Assembly (NCBI GenBank): GCA_964532155.1 | Contig: CAZHGN010000037.1 | Coordinates: forward strand, 1 to 14,491 | Length of the DNA stretch: 14,491 nt | Reading direction: 5' to 3' | From: HGM11416 sp964532155 | GTDB taxonomy: Bacteria > Bacillota > Clostridia > Christensenellales > Borkfalkiaceae | Shown here: in pieces, positions 1-6,409 of the stretch | How positions within the stretch are numbered: the stretch's first letter is position 1 | Layout of the letters: each line of letters begins with the position of its first letter | Program-made: the position numbers and the translations under genes | Notes under the pieces: generated by a model | Told to the model about the DNA's origin: nothing | Database searches by the model: none | The model's input: the letters and a program-made list of their open reading frames with translations, nothing else

Positions 1-2612
1 TGTGCGGCGGCAAGGCGCGCGATGGGAACTCTGTAAGGCGAGCAAGAAACGTAGTCGAGCCCGATTTCGTGGCAGAACTCGATAGACGAAGGATCGCCGC
101 CGTGTTCGCCGCAAATGCCGCAATGGAGTCCTTCGCGAGTGCTTCTGCCGAGCGAAACTGCCATCTTCATAAGCTTGCCGACGCCGTTGACGTCGAGCTT
201 GGCGAACGGATCAAATTCGTAAATCTTGGTATCGTAATAAGATTTAAGGAACTTGCCGGCGTCGTCGCGCGAGAAGCCGAAAGTCATTTGAGTCAAATCG
301 TTCGTGCCGAAGCAGAAGAACTCCGCCTCGGTTGCGATCTCGTCTGCGGTAAGAGCGGCTCTCGGAATTTCGATCATCGTTCCTACGTGATATTCGAGCT
401 TGCAACCTGCCTCTTTTATGAGTTCGTCCGCCGTCGCAACGACGGTTTTTTTGCAGTAAGCGAGTTCTTTAATTTCGCCGACGAGCGGAATCATTATTTC
501 GGGAACGACGTTCCAATCGGGATGACGGCGCGAAACGGCGATTGCCGCTTTAATAACCGCTTTGGTCTGCATTACCGCAATTTCGGGATAGGTTACCGTC
601 AAACGGCAACCGCGGTGTCCCATCATCGGGTTAAACTCGTGCAACGAATTGCAAAGCATCTTAATCTCTGCGACCGTTTTGCCCTTAGCGGCGGCAAGCA
701 GCGCTACGTCTTCTTCGTCGGTCGGTACGAATTCGTGAAGAGGCGGATCGAGGAAACGAATGGTAACGGATCTGCCCTCGAGCGCTTCCATAAGCCCTTC
801 GAAATCGGCTTGTTGCATAGGCTCGATCGCATCGAGCGCTTTCTTGCGCTCTTCTACCGTTTCGGAGCAAATCATTTCTCTGAACTTGTCGATTCTGCCC
901 TCGCCGAAGAACATATGCTCGGTACGGCAAAGACCGATGCCCTCTGCGCCGAGCTGAGCCGCTTTCTTTGCGTCGGCGGGCGTGTCGGCGTTCGTACGAA
1001 CTCCGAGCGCTTTATATTTATCCGCAAGCTTCATAATTCTGCCGAAGTATCCGCTGTTAGGATCGGACGGCACGGTCTTAATTATAATATCGTAAATTTT
1101 CCCGGTAGAGCCGTCGAGCGAAAGCTCGTCGCCCTCTCTAAAAATCTTTCCTGCGAGTTCGAAATACTTTTCTTCCTCGTTCATCTTGATTTCTCCGCAA
1201 CCGGAAACGCAGCACGTACCCATTCCGCGCGCAACGACGGCGGCGTGCGAGGTCTGTCCGCCGCGAACGGTCAAAATACCCTGCGCGTATTTCATACCCT
1301 CGATATCCTCGGGCGAGGTTTCGAGTCTTACGAGAACGACCTTTTTGCCCTGTTTGCCGAGTTCGGCAGCCTCTTCGGCGGTGAACACGATAGTACCTGC
1401 GGCGGCGCCGGGCGACGCGGCTATACCCTTGCCGACTACGTTATTTTTGTCGGCATCGGCAAGCGCTTTAACATCGAAAGTGGGGTGCAAAAGCATATCG
1501 AGCGACTTAGCGTCGATTTGCATAAGTGCTTGTTGCTCGGAAATCATGCCCTCGTCGATAAGATCGCAAGCAATCTTGATTGCGGCGGCGGCAGTTCTCT
1601 TTCCGCTTCTCGTTTGGAGCATAAAGAGTTTTTCGTTCTCGACGGTAAACTCCATGTCCTGCATATCTCTGTAATGTTCCTCGAGAATATCGCACACGTT
1701 AAGGAATTGCTTATATACCTCGGGGAAAACTTCCGCCATTTTAGAAATGGGCATCGGCGTTCTTACGCCGGCGACGACGTCTTCGCCCTGCGCGTTGGTC
1801 AAAAATTCGCCCATAAGCCCTTTTTCGCCGGTTGCGGGGTTACGAGTAAAGGCAACGCCAGTTCCGCAGTTATCGCCCATATTGCCGAATGCCATCATTT
1901 GAACGTTGACGGCGGTACCCCAACTGTACGGAATATCGTGGTCCATTCTGTAGGTATTGGCGCGCGGATTATCCCAACTCCTGAATACCGCTTTGATAGC
2001 GCCGAAAAGCTGTTCTTTCGGATCGGTGGGGAAATCGCTTCCTATTTTATTTTTATATTCGGCTTTAAACTGCCCTGCGAGTTCCTTAAGATCGTCGGCG
2101 GTAAGTTCGGTATCGAGCGTTACGCCGCGCTCGGCTTTCATCTTGTCGATAAGCGTTTCGAAGTATTTTTTGCCGACTTCCATAACGACGTCGGAATACA
2201 TCTGAATAAATCTTCTGTAGCAGTCCCAAGCCCATCTGGGGTTGTTGGACTTTTTAATTAAGACCTCGAGCACGTCCTCGTTCAAACCTAAGTTTAAAAT
2301 CGTGTCCATCATGCCGGGCATCGACGCTCTTGCTCCCGAGCGAACGGAAACGAGCAACGGGTTTTCTTTATCGCCGAATTTCTTGCCGGTAATGCTTTCG
2401 AGCTTACCGATATTTTCCATTATTTCAGCCATAATATCGGGCGCAATGGTCCGACCGTCGTCGTAATAACGCGTGCATGCCTCAGTTGTTATCGTAAAGC
2501 CGTTGGGAACGGGTAAGCCGAGATTGGTCATTTCCGCAAGGTTGGCGCCCTTGCCGCCCAAAAGCTCACGCATTTTTCCGTTGCCTTCGCTGAACTGATA
2601 AACGTACTTCAT
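1..2612 (-). CDS. ppdK: Pyruvate, phosphate dikinase, 3' end cut by window edge
   Basis: Cytoplasmic enzyme that interconverts pyruvate + ATP + Pi and PEP + AMP + PPi; in anaerobes it serves glycolysis or gluconeogenesis. The reading frame starts at ATG 2612-2610 behind GGAGGA (2618-2623, 5-nt spacing) and stays open to the window edge, giving 870 residues; the family is about 875 long, so only a few C-terminal residues and the stop are missing. Visible in order: an N-terminal ATP-grasp domain with GGKGANLAEM (K21) and SVRSGARASMPGMMDT (R91); the phosphohistidine domain with GGQTSHAAVVARGMG (T454, S455, phosphorylated H456); and the C-terminal PEP/pyruvate TIM barrel with LCRTEHMF (about 560), NPMMGHRGCRL (about 660), CFGTNDLTQ (about 765) and HCGICGEHGG (C831/C834, which include the catalytic cysteine). 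No frameshift is seen. It has its own promoter. The large plus-strand open frame across it is antisense. Confidence 0.97.
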   Translation of the reverse strand, partial: MKYVYQFSEGNGKMRELLGGKGANLAEMTNLGLPVPNGFTITTEACTRYYDDGRTIAPDIMAEIMENIGKLESITGKKFGDKENPLLVSVRSGARASMPGMMDTILNLGLNEDVLEVLIKKSNNPRWAWDCYRRFIQMYSDVVMEVGKKYFETLIDKMKAERGVTLDTELTADDLKELAGQFKAEYKNKIGSDFPTDPKEQLFGAIKAVFRSWDNPRANTYRMDHDIPYSWGTAVNVQMMAFGNMGDNCGTGVAFTRNPATGEKGLMGEFLTNAQGEDVVAGVRTPMPISKMAEVFPEVYKQFLNVCDILEEHYRDMQDMEFTVENEKLFMLQTRSGKRTAAAAIKIACDLIDEGMISEQQALMQIDAKSLDMLLHPTFDVKALADADKNNVVGKGIAASPGAAAGTIVFTAEEAAELGKQGKKVVLVRLETSPEDIEGMKYAQGILTVRGGQTSHAAVVARGMGTCCVSGCGEIKMNEEEKYFELAGKIFREGDELSLDGSTGKIYDIIIKTVPSDPNSGYFGRIMKLADKYKALGVRTNADTPADAKKAAQLGAEGIGLCRTEHMFFGEGRIDKFREMICSETVEERKKALDAIEPMQQADFEGLMEALEGRSVTIRFLDPPLHEFVPTDEEDVALLAAAKGKTVAEIKMLCNSLHEFNPMMGHRGCRLTVTYPEIAVMQTKAVIKAAIAVSRRHPDWNVVPEIMIPLVGEIKELAYCKKTVVATADELIKEAGCKLEYHVGTMIEIPRAALTADEIATEAEFFCFGTNDLTQMTFGFSRDDAGKFLKSYYDTKIYEFDPFAKLDVNGVGKLMKMAVSLGRSTREGLHCGICGEHGGDPSSIEFCHEIGLDYVSCSPYRVPIARLAAA

Positions 2613-2630
2613 TATGTTCCTCCAAATCGC

Positions 2631-2660
2631 GCGGCAAACGCCGCTTTTTTGTTTTTTTTT
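2631..2660 (+). terminator. Terminator-like hairpin in the ppdK leader, reading antisense
   Basis: GCGGC (2631-2635), loop AAAC and GCCGC (2640-2644) are followed by T6-G-T9. This is a canonical intrinsic terminator for plus-strand transcription, although no plus-strand gene lies upstream. On the minus strand the same hairpin sits in the ppdK 5' leader, 7 nt before the ribosome binding site. The structure is seen directly; its role is unknown. Confidence 0.55.
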
Positions 2661-2688
2661 GCAATGTCACTTGCTTTTCAACGCTACT

Positions 2689-2717
2689 ATTATATATAAA
2701 AGTAATTATTTTTACAA
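2689..2717 (-). promoter_or_regulatory. Sigma-A-type promoter of ppdK
   Basis: Read on the minus strand: -35 TTGTAA (2717-2712), 17-bp spacer, -10 TATAAT (2694-2689). Predicted transcription start is near 2682, giving a leader of about 70 nt. The -10 is perfect and the -35 matches 4 of 6. Confidence 0.75.
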
Positions 2718-2732
2718 GTGTTTAACGCTCGT

Positions 2733-2766
2733 TTTGCATAAAAAGCCTTAAATTTGCATAAAAAGC
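2733..2766. repeat. Two direct copies of a 14-mer upstream of the ppdK promoter
   Basis: TTTGCATAAAAAGC occurs at 2733-2746 and again at 2753-2766, exactly 20 bp apart (about two helical turns), so both copies would lie on the same DNA face. They sit about 16 bp upstream of the ppdK -35 box, where an activator would bind. That function is an inference. Confidence 0.6.
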
Positions 2767-2830
2767 AATCTTCACTTATTTCAAAAAGAGCAAAACGCAT
2801 GGCGTAAAAGCCCATAGGCTAAGCCCCATA

Positions 2831-2858
2831 AAAAGTAAATGCCGCTAAAAAAGCGGCA
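2831..2858 (-). terminator. Intrinsic terminator after the patatin gene
   Basis: Six-bp stem TGCCGC/GCGGCA (2840-2845 with 2853-2858), followed on the minus strand by ATTTACTTTTT. It lies about 45 nt past the stop of the patatin-like gene. The U tract is imperfect. Confidence 0.65.
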
Positions 2859-2902
2859 CGGATAATAGGCGTTATATGCGGATAATCGACCTATACGCCC
2901 GT

Positions 2903-3688
2903 TTATGATATAAGCGCTTTAATATCGTCCATAACCGAAAGAGCGCATTCGTAACCTTTTTTATAGCACTCCTCGAAATTATTGCGGTCGATCTTATACT
3001 GGCTTATAGAACCGAGATCGGGCGCAACGAAAACATCAGCGGGGCACTCTATGCGGTTTTTTTCGGAAATGGCGTTGTCGTAAACGTCGACAAGTCTTAA
3101 AAGATACCTAAGCATTCCGCGAACGTCGGCGTCGTCGCGCAGAGGCCCCAAAACGTCGACGGCGACTACCACCTCGGCTCCCATATCCTTGACTTCCTGA
3201 ACGGGAACGCGGCACACCACTCCTCCGTCGCATATAAGCATTCCGTCCTTTTCGATAGGCTGAAAAACAAGCGGAATTGACGAACTTGCTTGCACGGCGG
3301 GCGCAACCTCGCCGCTGTTAAAAAGCACTTTTTTACCGGTAATTAAATCGGCGCCGACACACGCAAAGGGAATGCGCAAACTGTCGAATGTAATATGCCC
3401 CAAAAAACGGCGCAACACGGCGAGCAATTTTTTACTTTTTAAAAGAGTACCTTTGCGGAAAGCGTTTATATCGGGATCGAGCAAATCGCGTACGCGAAGT
3501 TTGGAAACGACATCCATCATATCTTTCGGGCGCATACCGATTGCGTAACAGCTTCCGACGACCGAGCCCATAGAACAGCCGGAAATAAATTGCGGTTTTA
3601 TTCCGTTATCCTCGAGCGCTTGTAAAAAGCCTATATGCGCAACGCCGCGAGCGCCTCCACTGCCGAGTGCAAGTCCGAGTTTTTTCAT
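2903..3688 (-). CDS. Patatin-like phospholipase family protein
   Basis: Bacterial patatin-type serine acyl hydrolase of the RssA/YchK-like size class (261 aa), expected to cleave acyl esters of phospholipids or lysophospholipids with a Ser-Asp dyad. The N-terminus LGLALGSGGARGVAHIGFL carries the glycine-rich oxyanion loop (GSGGARG, residues 9-15). The nucleophile elbow is GCSMG with Ser39, and the catalytic aspartate is Asp154 in the DGG motif. ASSSIPLVFQP (134-144) is also typical of the family. No signal peptide or membrane segment is seen, so it is probably cytoplasmic or peripheral. The start is ATG 3688 behind GGGAGGA. The neighbours ppdK and the CorC-like gene run in the same direction but are separated by terminators, so it is probably transcribed alone. 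The true substrate cannot be told from sequence. Confidence 0.93.
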   Translation of the reverse strand: MKKLGLALGSGGARGVAHIGFLQALEDNGIKPQFISGCSMGSVVGSCYAIGMRPKDMMDVVSKLRVRDLLDPDINAFRKGTLLKSKKLLAVLRRFLGHITFDSLRIPFACVGADLITGKKVLFNSGEVAPAVQASSSIPLVFQPIEKDGMLICDGGVVCRVPVQEVKDMGAEVVVAVDVLGPLRDDADVRGMLRYLLRLVDVYDNAISEKNRIECPADVFVAPDLGSISQYKIDRNNFEECYKKGYECALSVMDDIKALIS

Positions 3689-3776
3689 TTCCGTTCCTCC
3701 CTACGTAAAACGAAGAACCGCTTTACGCCTTAACGCGGCAACGCCTAAGCTTACGTTCGCCGTACCGCGCAAAACA

Positions 3777-3782
3777 ATTATA
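3777..3782 (-). promoter_or_regulatory. Possible -10 box of the patatin gene promoter
   Basis: A perfect TATAAT on the minus strand about 90 nt upstream of the patatin start, inside an AT-rich stretch just past the upstream gene's terminator. No good -35 is found at 16-18 bp; the nearest candidate, TTTACT, is 19 bp away and falls at the edge of the terminator. Confidence 0.4.
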
Positions 3783-3796
3783 TTTTATAGGTTATG

Positions 3797-3834
3797 AGTT
3801 TAGTAAAGCGGCAATCTTTTCCAAAATTGCCGCT
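3797..3834 (-). terminator. Hairpin terminator after the CorC-like gene
   Basis: Nine-bp perfect stem AGCGGCAAT/ATTGCCGCT (3807-3815 with 3826-3834) starting 12 nt past the stop of the CorC-like gene. On the minus strand it is followed by TTACTAAACT, so the U tract is weak and termination may be partial. Confidence 0.6.
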
Positions 3835-3845
3835 CGTACAGATTA

Positions 3846-5150
3846 TTATTTTTCTTCTCCGTCGTTGTCTTTAGGCGGATTGATCGTAACCTTTACTTCG
3901 AGAATTTTTCTTTGTGTAAGCTTGCTTACCGTAACGGTCAAATTCTCGTAATCGAACCGTTCGAGCTTGCGAGGAATATACCCCAGCCGCTCGATCACCC
4001 AGCCGCTGACCGTCTGCGATTCGAATTTATCGCTTTCGTCGCCGTCGAAGTCGAACAGTGCGAAGAACTTATCGAGTTCGGCGCGACCGTCAACAAGGTA
4101 AGTCGTGTCGTTAACCTTTGTAAAGTAATTTACGATTTCGTCGTGCTCGTCCCAAATTTCGCCGACGAGCTCTTCCAAAATATCCTCTAAAGTAGCGATG
4201 CCGAGCGTGCCGCCGTACTCGTCGACGACGATCGCCATATGTACCTTTTGCCTTTGCATGCTCTTTAAAAGAGTGGATATCTTCATATGCTCGGTAGCAA
4301 CGGCGGTCGGGCTGATAGCCTCGCGTATATTGGTTTCCCCGCGCTCTAAGGCGGCGAAGAAATCTATGTTATGTATCATTCCGATAACGCAATCGATCGT
4401 GCCGCGGTAAACGGGCATACGAGAGAAGTTATGCTCGAGAAAGAGCCTTTTAATCTCGTCCATAGACATATCGACCGAAACGGCAATAACACCCACGCGC
4501 GGAACGAGAATATCTTCCACGAGAACGTCGTCGAACTCGATCGAGCTGGAAATAAGCTCTTGCTCGGCTTTGTCGAGCGAACCGTCCTCCTGCGCTTCTT
4601 CAACCATGGTGAGCAGCTCTTCCTCTGTAATCTTCTCTTCGTTTTTAAACTTAAAGACCTTGCTTATAAAGAGCTTCAAGCCGGAGAAGGCAATAGATAG
4701 CGGAAAGAGTATAACCATAAAAAAGCGAATCGGATAGCCGGTTATGATAGCTATGGTTTCCGATTTTTCTTTCGCGATCATCTTAGGCGAGATCTCACCG
4801 AAAATCAATACTACGAGGGTTGAAACGACCGTCGAAACGGTAGCCGCCATCGCCTCTTTATCCCCTTGCAAAACCCTGGTAAATAATATGGTACTGAGCG
4901 TTGCAAGCGTAATGTTTACGATGTTGTTGCCGATAAGAATGGTGGAAAGAAGTCTGTCGTACTTTTCGGTAAGTTCGAGCGCGTTTTTGGCGCCCTTGTT
5001 TCCGTCTTGAGCTTTTATGCGCAACTTGGTTTTGTTTACTGCGGAAAAAGCCGTTTCGGTAGCCGAAAAGAATGCGGACAGCATAACGAGAATAATCATT
5101 ACGATTATAATAGCCGTTATACTGTCAGGGTCAGGGTCGTCGGAATTCAT
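3846..5150 (-). CDS. CorC/HlyC-type (CNNM-like) membrane protein with CBS pair
   Basis: 434-aa inner-membrane protein of the DUF21-CBS-CorC_HlyC family ('hemolysin family protein'). Characterised members (CorC, MpfA, CNNM) export or tolerate Mg2+ and other divalent cations; the hemolysin name is historical. Segments: DUF21 domain at about 10-190 with roughly four hydrophobic stretches and the family signatures SAFFSATETAFSAV (25-38) and FGEISPKMIAKEKSE; an acidic linker (EELLTMVEEAQEDGSLD); a CBS pair (EDILVPRVGVI through VVDEYGGTLGIATLEDILEELVGEI); and a CorC_HlyC domain with YLVDGRAELD and GWVIERLGYIPR. The start is set at ATG 5150 because AAGGAG lies just upstream; the GTG ten codons earlier lacks a ribosome binding site. 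It has its own promoter and terminator. Confidence 0.95.
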   Translation of the reverse strand: MNSDDPDPDSITAIIIVMIILVMLSAFFSATETAFSAVNKTKLRIKAQDGNKGAKNALELTEKYDRLLSTILIGNNIVNITLATLSTILFTRVLQGDKEAMAATVSTVVSTLVVLIFGEISPKMIAKEKSETIAIITGYPIRFFMVILFPLSIAFSGLKLFISKVFKFKNEEKITEEELLTMVEEAQEDGSLDKAEQELISSSIEFDDVLVEDILVPRVGVIAVSVDMSMDEIKRLFLEHNFSRMPVYRGTIDCVIGMIHNIDFFAALERGETNIREAISPTAVATEHMKISTLLKSMQRQKVHMAIVVDEYGGTLGIATLEDILEELVGEIWDEHDEIVNYFTKVNDTTYLVDGRAELDKFFALFDFDGDESDKFESQTVSGWVIERLGYIPRKLERFDYENLTVTVSKLTQRKILEVKVTINPPKDNDGEEK

Positions 5151-5218
5151 ATTTCTCCTTTTTTTAGTGCAAGCGCCCACGGAGGTCTACTCGCTTTTTA
5201 ATAATTGATAGTGCCGCC

Positions 5219-5247
5219 ATTTTACCATGTTTTTTACGCAATGTAAA
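5219..5247 (-). promoter_or_regulatory. Sigma-A-type promoter of the CorC-like gene
   Basis: On the minus strand: -35 TTTACA (5247-5242), 17-bp spacer, -10 TAAAAT (5224-5219), with TGG just before the -10 making it an extended -10. The predicted leader is about 62 nt. Confidence 0.75.
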
Positions 5248-5297
5248 GCGTTTTAAGCGACTTTACGTGCGAACGAGAAAAAAATCGAACAATCCTT

Positions 5298-5341
5298 TAA
5301 AAAATAAAAACCGCTAAAAATCGACCTATAGCGCGGTTTTT
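5298..5341 (-). terminator. Second downstream terminator in the secB-like/CorC gap
   Basis: Nine-bp perfect stem AAAAACCGC/GCGGTTTTT (5306-5314 with 5333-5341) with an 18-nt loop, followed on the minus strand by ATTTTTT. It lies upstream of the CorC-like promoter and would insulate it from read-through of the SecB-like gene, or end a short RNA starting in 5342-5465. Confidence 0.65.
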
Positions 5342-5465
5342 GCCCTTTCTATATAAAACGAAACAATAAAGCCAAACCAAAAATTTTCATTTAAAAACTC
5401 AATAAAAATTGAAAAAACGAGCAAAAAAGGTAGTTTTCGTAACGTAAAGGCATGTTTTCCGCACG

Positions 5466-5499
5466 AAAAAAGCCGCGTATTGCATAAACAAGGCGCGGC
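5466..5499 (-). terminator. Intrinsic terminator of the SecB-like gene
   Basis: GC-only stem GCCGCG/CGCGGC (5472-5477 with 5494-5499), followed on the minus strand by six T residues (5471-5466). It lies about 80 nt past the SecB-like stop codon. Confidence 0.75.
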
Positions 5500-5577
5500 G
5501 TAATGCTCCGTAATAATTACCGTTATGAAAACGGCGTGCTATAAGGCGATTATTCGATAGTTGGGCGAAACAAACGG

Positions 5578-6000
5578 TTAGTTGAGGTTGCCGTTCTTTT
5601 TACCCTCGGGATCGCCCTCGATAAGCTGTTCGGGATCGACCGACGGCAGAATGTACGCGGGGATATTGAGGTTTACGGTAACCGACGAGACGATCGCCCT
5701 AAGATAGGGATAAAGAACGGAAAATACCTCGCTCACCTGCGTTTTCTGGTCGATTATTTCGAGCGAAGTGCCGTCCGACGTTTTAAACGTTCCGGCGAGC
5801 ATAACGCGGAGGGAGAAAGGAACGGGCGAAGAGATATCCTCGTTAATCTTTAAAGTAAGGTTGACGAACAGCGTTTCTTCTTTTTTGGCAAGCTTGCATT
5901 CGATTTTGGGCTTGATTTGAAAAGCGGTGTTCGGTTTAACCGATTCGTTAAATTTAAAATCGAGTTCGTTGACTCTGTAATATACGAGAGAAAGCGACAT
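5578..6000 (-). CDS. secB: SecB-like protein-export chaperone
   Basis: 140-aa protein resembling SecB, the tetrameric cytoplasmic chaperone that holds precursors unfolded and delivers them to SecA. The best evidence is the C-terminal half: VFSVLYPYLRAIVSSV, then NIPAYILPSVDPEQL (residues 93-126), which matches the SecB pattern of an FPYAR-type helix followed by a P-x-x-x-L-x-P-V-x-x-x-x-L tail. The N-terminal part alternates beta strands (YYRVNELDFKFN, PKIECKLAKKEETLFVNLTLKI) as expected of the SecB fold. The length is slightly below E. coli SecB (155). The start is ATG 6000 behind GGAGG with an 8-nt gap; frames beginning upstream have no such site. It is transcribed away from secA from a perfect consensus promoter. 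The family call rests on pattern recognition; a SecB-fold protein of another role, such as a toxin-antitoxin chaperone, is less likely because no TA genes adjoin it. Confidence 0.83.
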   Translation of the reverse strand: MSLSLVYYRVNELDFKFNESVKPNTAFQIKPKIECKLAKKEETLFVNLTLKINEDISSPVPFSLRVMLAGTFKTSDGTSLEIIDQKTQVSEVFSVLYPYLRAIVSSVTVNLNIPAYILPSVDPEQLIEGDPEGKKNGNLN

Positions 6001-6072
6001 AATATAATCCTCCGTCAATCGGGCAAGCGCGGTCAAAATCGCACTGCCGAGTGATTTTTAAATCATAACGAG

Positions 6073-6101
6073 ATTATATGCCATTTTTTAAAGTTTGTCA
6101 A
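6073..6101 (-). promoter_or_regulatory. Perfect consensus promoter of the SecB-like gene
   Basis: On the minus strand: TTGACA (6101-6096), 17-bp spacer, TATAAT (6078-6073). All 12 positions match the sigma-A consensus. Predicted leader is about 66 nt. Such a promoter suggests strong, constitutive transcription. Confidence 0.9.
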
Positions 6102-6237
6102 CGGTTAAACGAGATTTTTTCTTTAAACGCGCCTTAGAGATAAAATAATTTAGCCTTGAACGACTTTTGAATTTGTCGAAACGGAGCAAAAAAACGGTTT
6201 TTTACACAAAAAAGGCGAAAAAAGCTCCCCTAAACTA

Positions 6238-6266
6238 TTTACTTATATTTTAAAATGAGGTATAAT
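6238..6266 (+). promoter_or_regulatory. Sigma-A-type promoter of secA
   Basis: -35 TTTACT (6238-6243), 17-bp spacer, -10 TATAAT (6261-6266). Predicted start is near 6273, leaving an unusually long leader of about 137 nt before the secA ATG. Confidence 0.75.
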
Positions 6267-6409
6267 AAAGCACGAACGCTCGCATATACGCGTGCGCGAC
6301 CGTTTGCGCGGAAAGACCTTTTACGCTTATGCGCTCGGCTGTTTTACGGCTTGCGCAAGCGACTATCGTCATAACCGCAAAAAACGAAGACAATATACGG
6401 AGGTTCTTA

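Larger units (their letters stand above)
5151..5577. other. Intergenic region with one promoter and two terminators
   Basis: No gene is supported here. It holds the leader and promoter of the CorC-like gene (5151-5247), and two minus-strand terminator hairpins (5298-5341 and 5466-5499). The stretch between the hairpins (5342-5465) is AT-rich and has only minus-strand frames of about 20 codons without ribosome binding sites. Confidence 0.8.
6001..6409. other. Divergent promoter region between secB-like gene and secA
   Basis: It holds back-to-back promoters (6073-6101 minus; 6238-6266 plus) with about 136 bp of AT-rich DNA between their -35 boxes. The plus-strand secA leader (about 6273-6409) contains a perfect 12-bp palindrome GCTTGCGCAAGC (6349-6360) and an open frame from GTG 6292 to TAA 6423 that overlaps the secA start. 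No established gene lies here. Confidence 0.75.

Noticed and set aside
69..2261. A 730-codon open frame on the plus strand
   Set aside because: It is antisense to ppdK, whose minus-strand frame has all catalytic motifs at expected spacing. The plus-strand product has no recognisable domain, and the bias comes from ppdK codon use.
5151..5180. GTG start ten codons upstream for the CorC-like gene
   Set aside because: No ribosome binding site precedes the GTG, while ATG 5150 has AAGGAG at good spacing.
5155..5187. CCTCC in the CorC-like leader as an anti-Shine-Dalgarno switch or Mg2+ riboswitch
   Set aside because: Only four base pairs form with the ribosome binding site, and the predicted leader of about 62 nt is too short for a known Mg2+ riboswitch.
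2886..5329. ATCGACCTATA present near 2886 and near 5319 as a dispersed repeat
   Set aside because: An 11-mer shared by two places in 14 kb is expected by chance, and the contexts differ.
6329..6409. In-frame upstream ATG giving SecA a 27-residue N-terminal extension
   Set aside because: It has no clear ribosome binding site, whereas ATG 6410 has CGGAGG and gives the normal SecA N-terminus.
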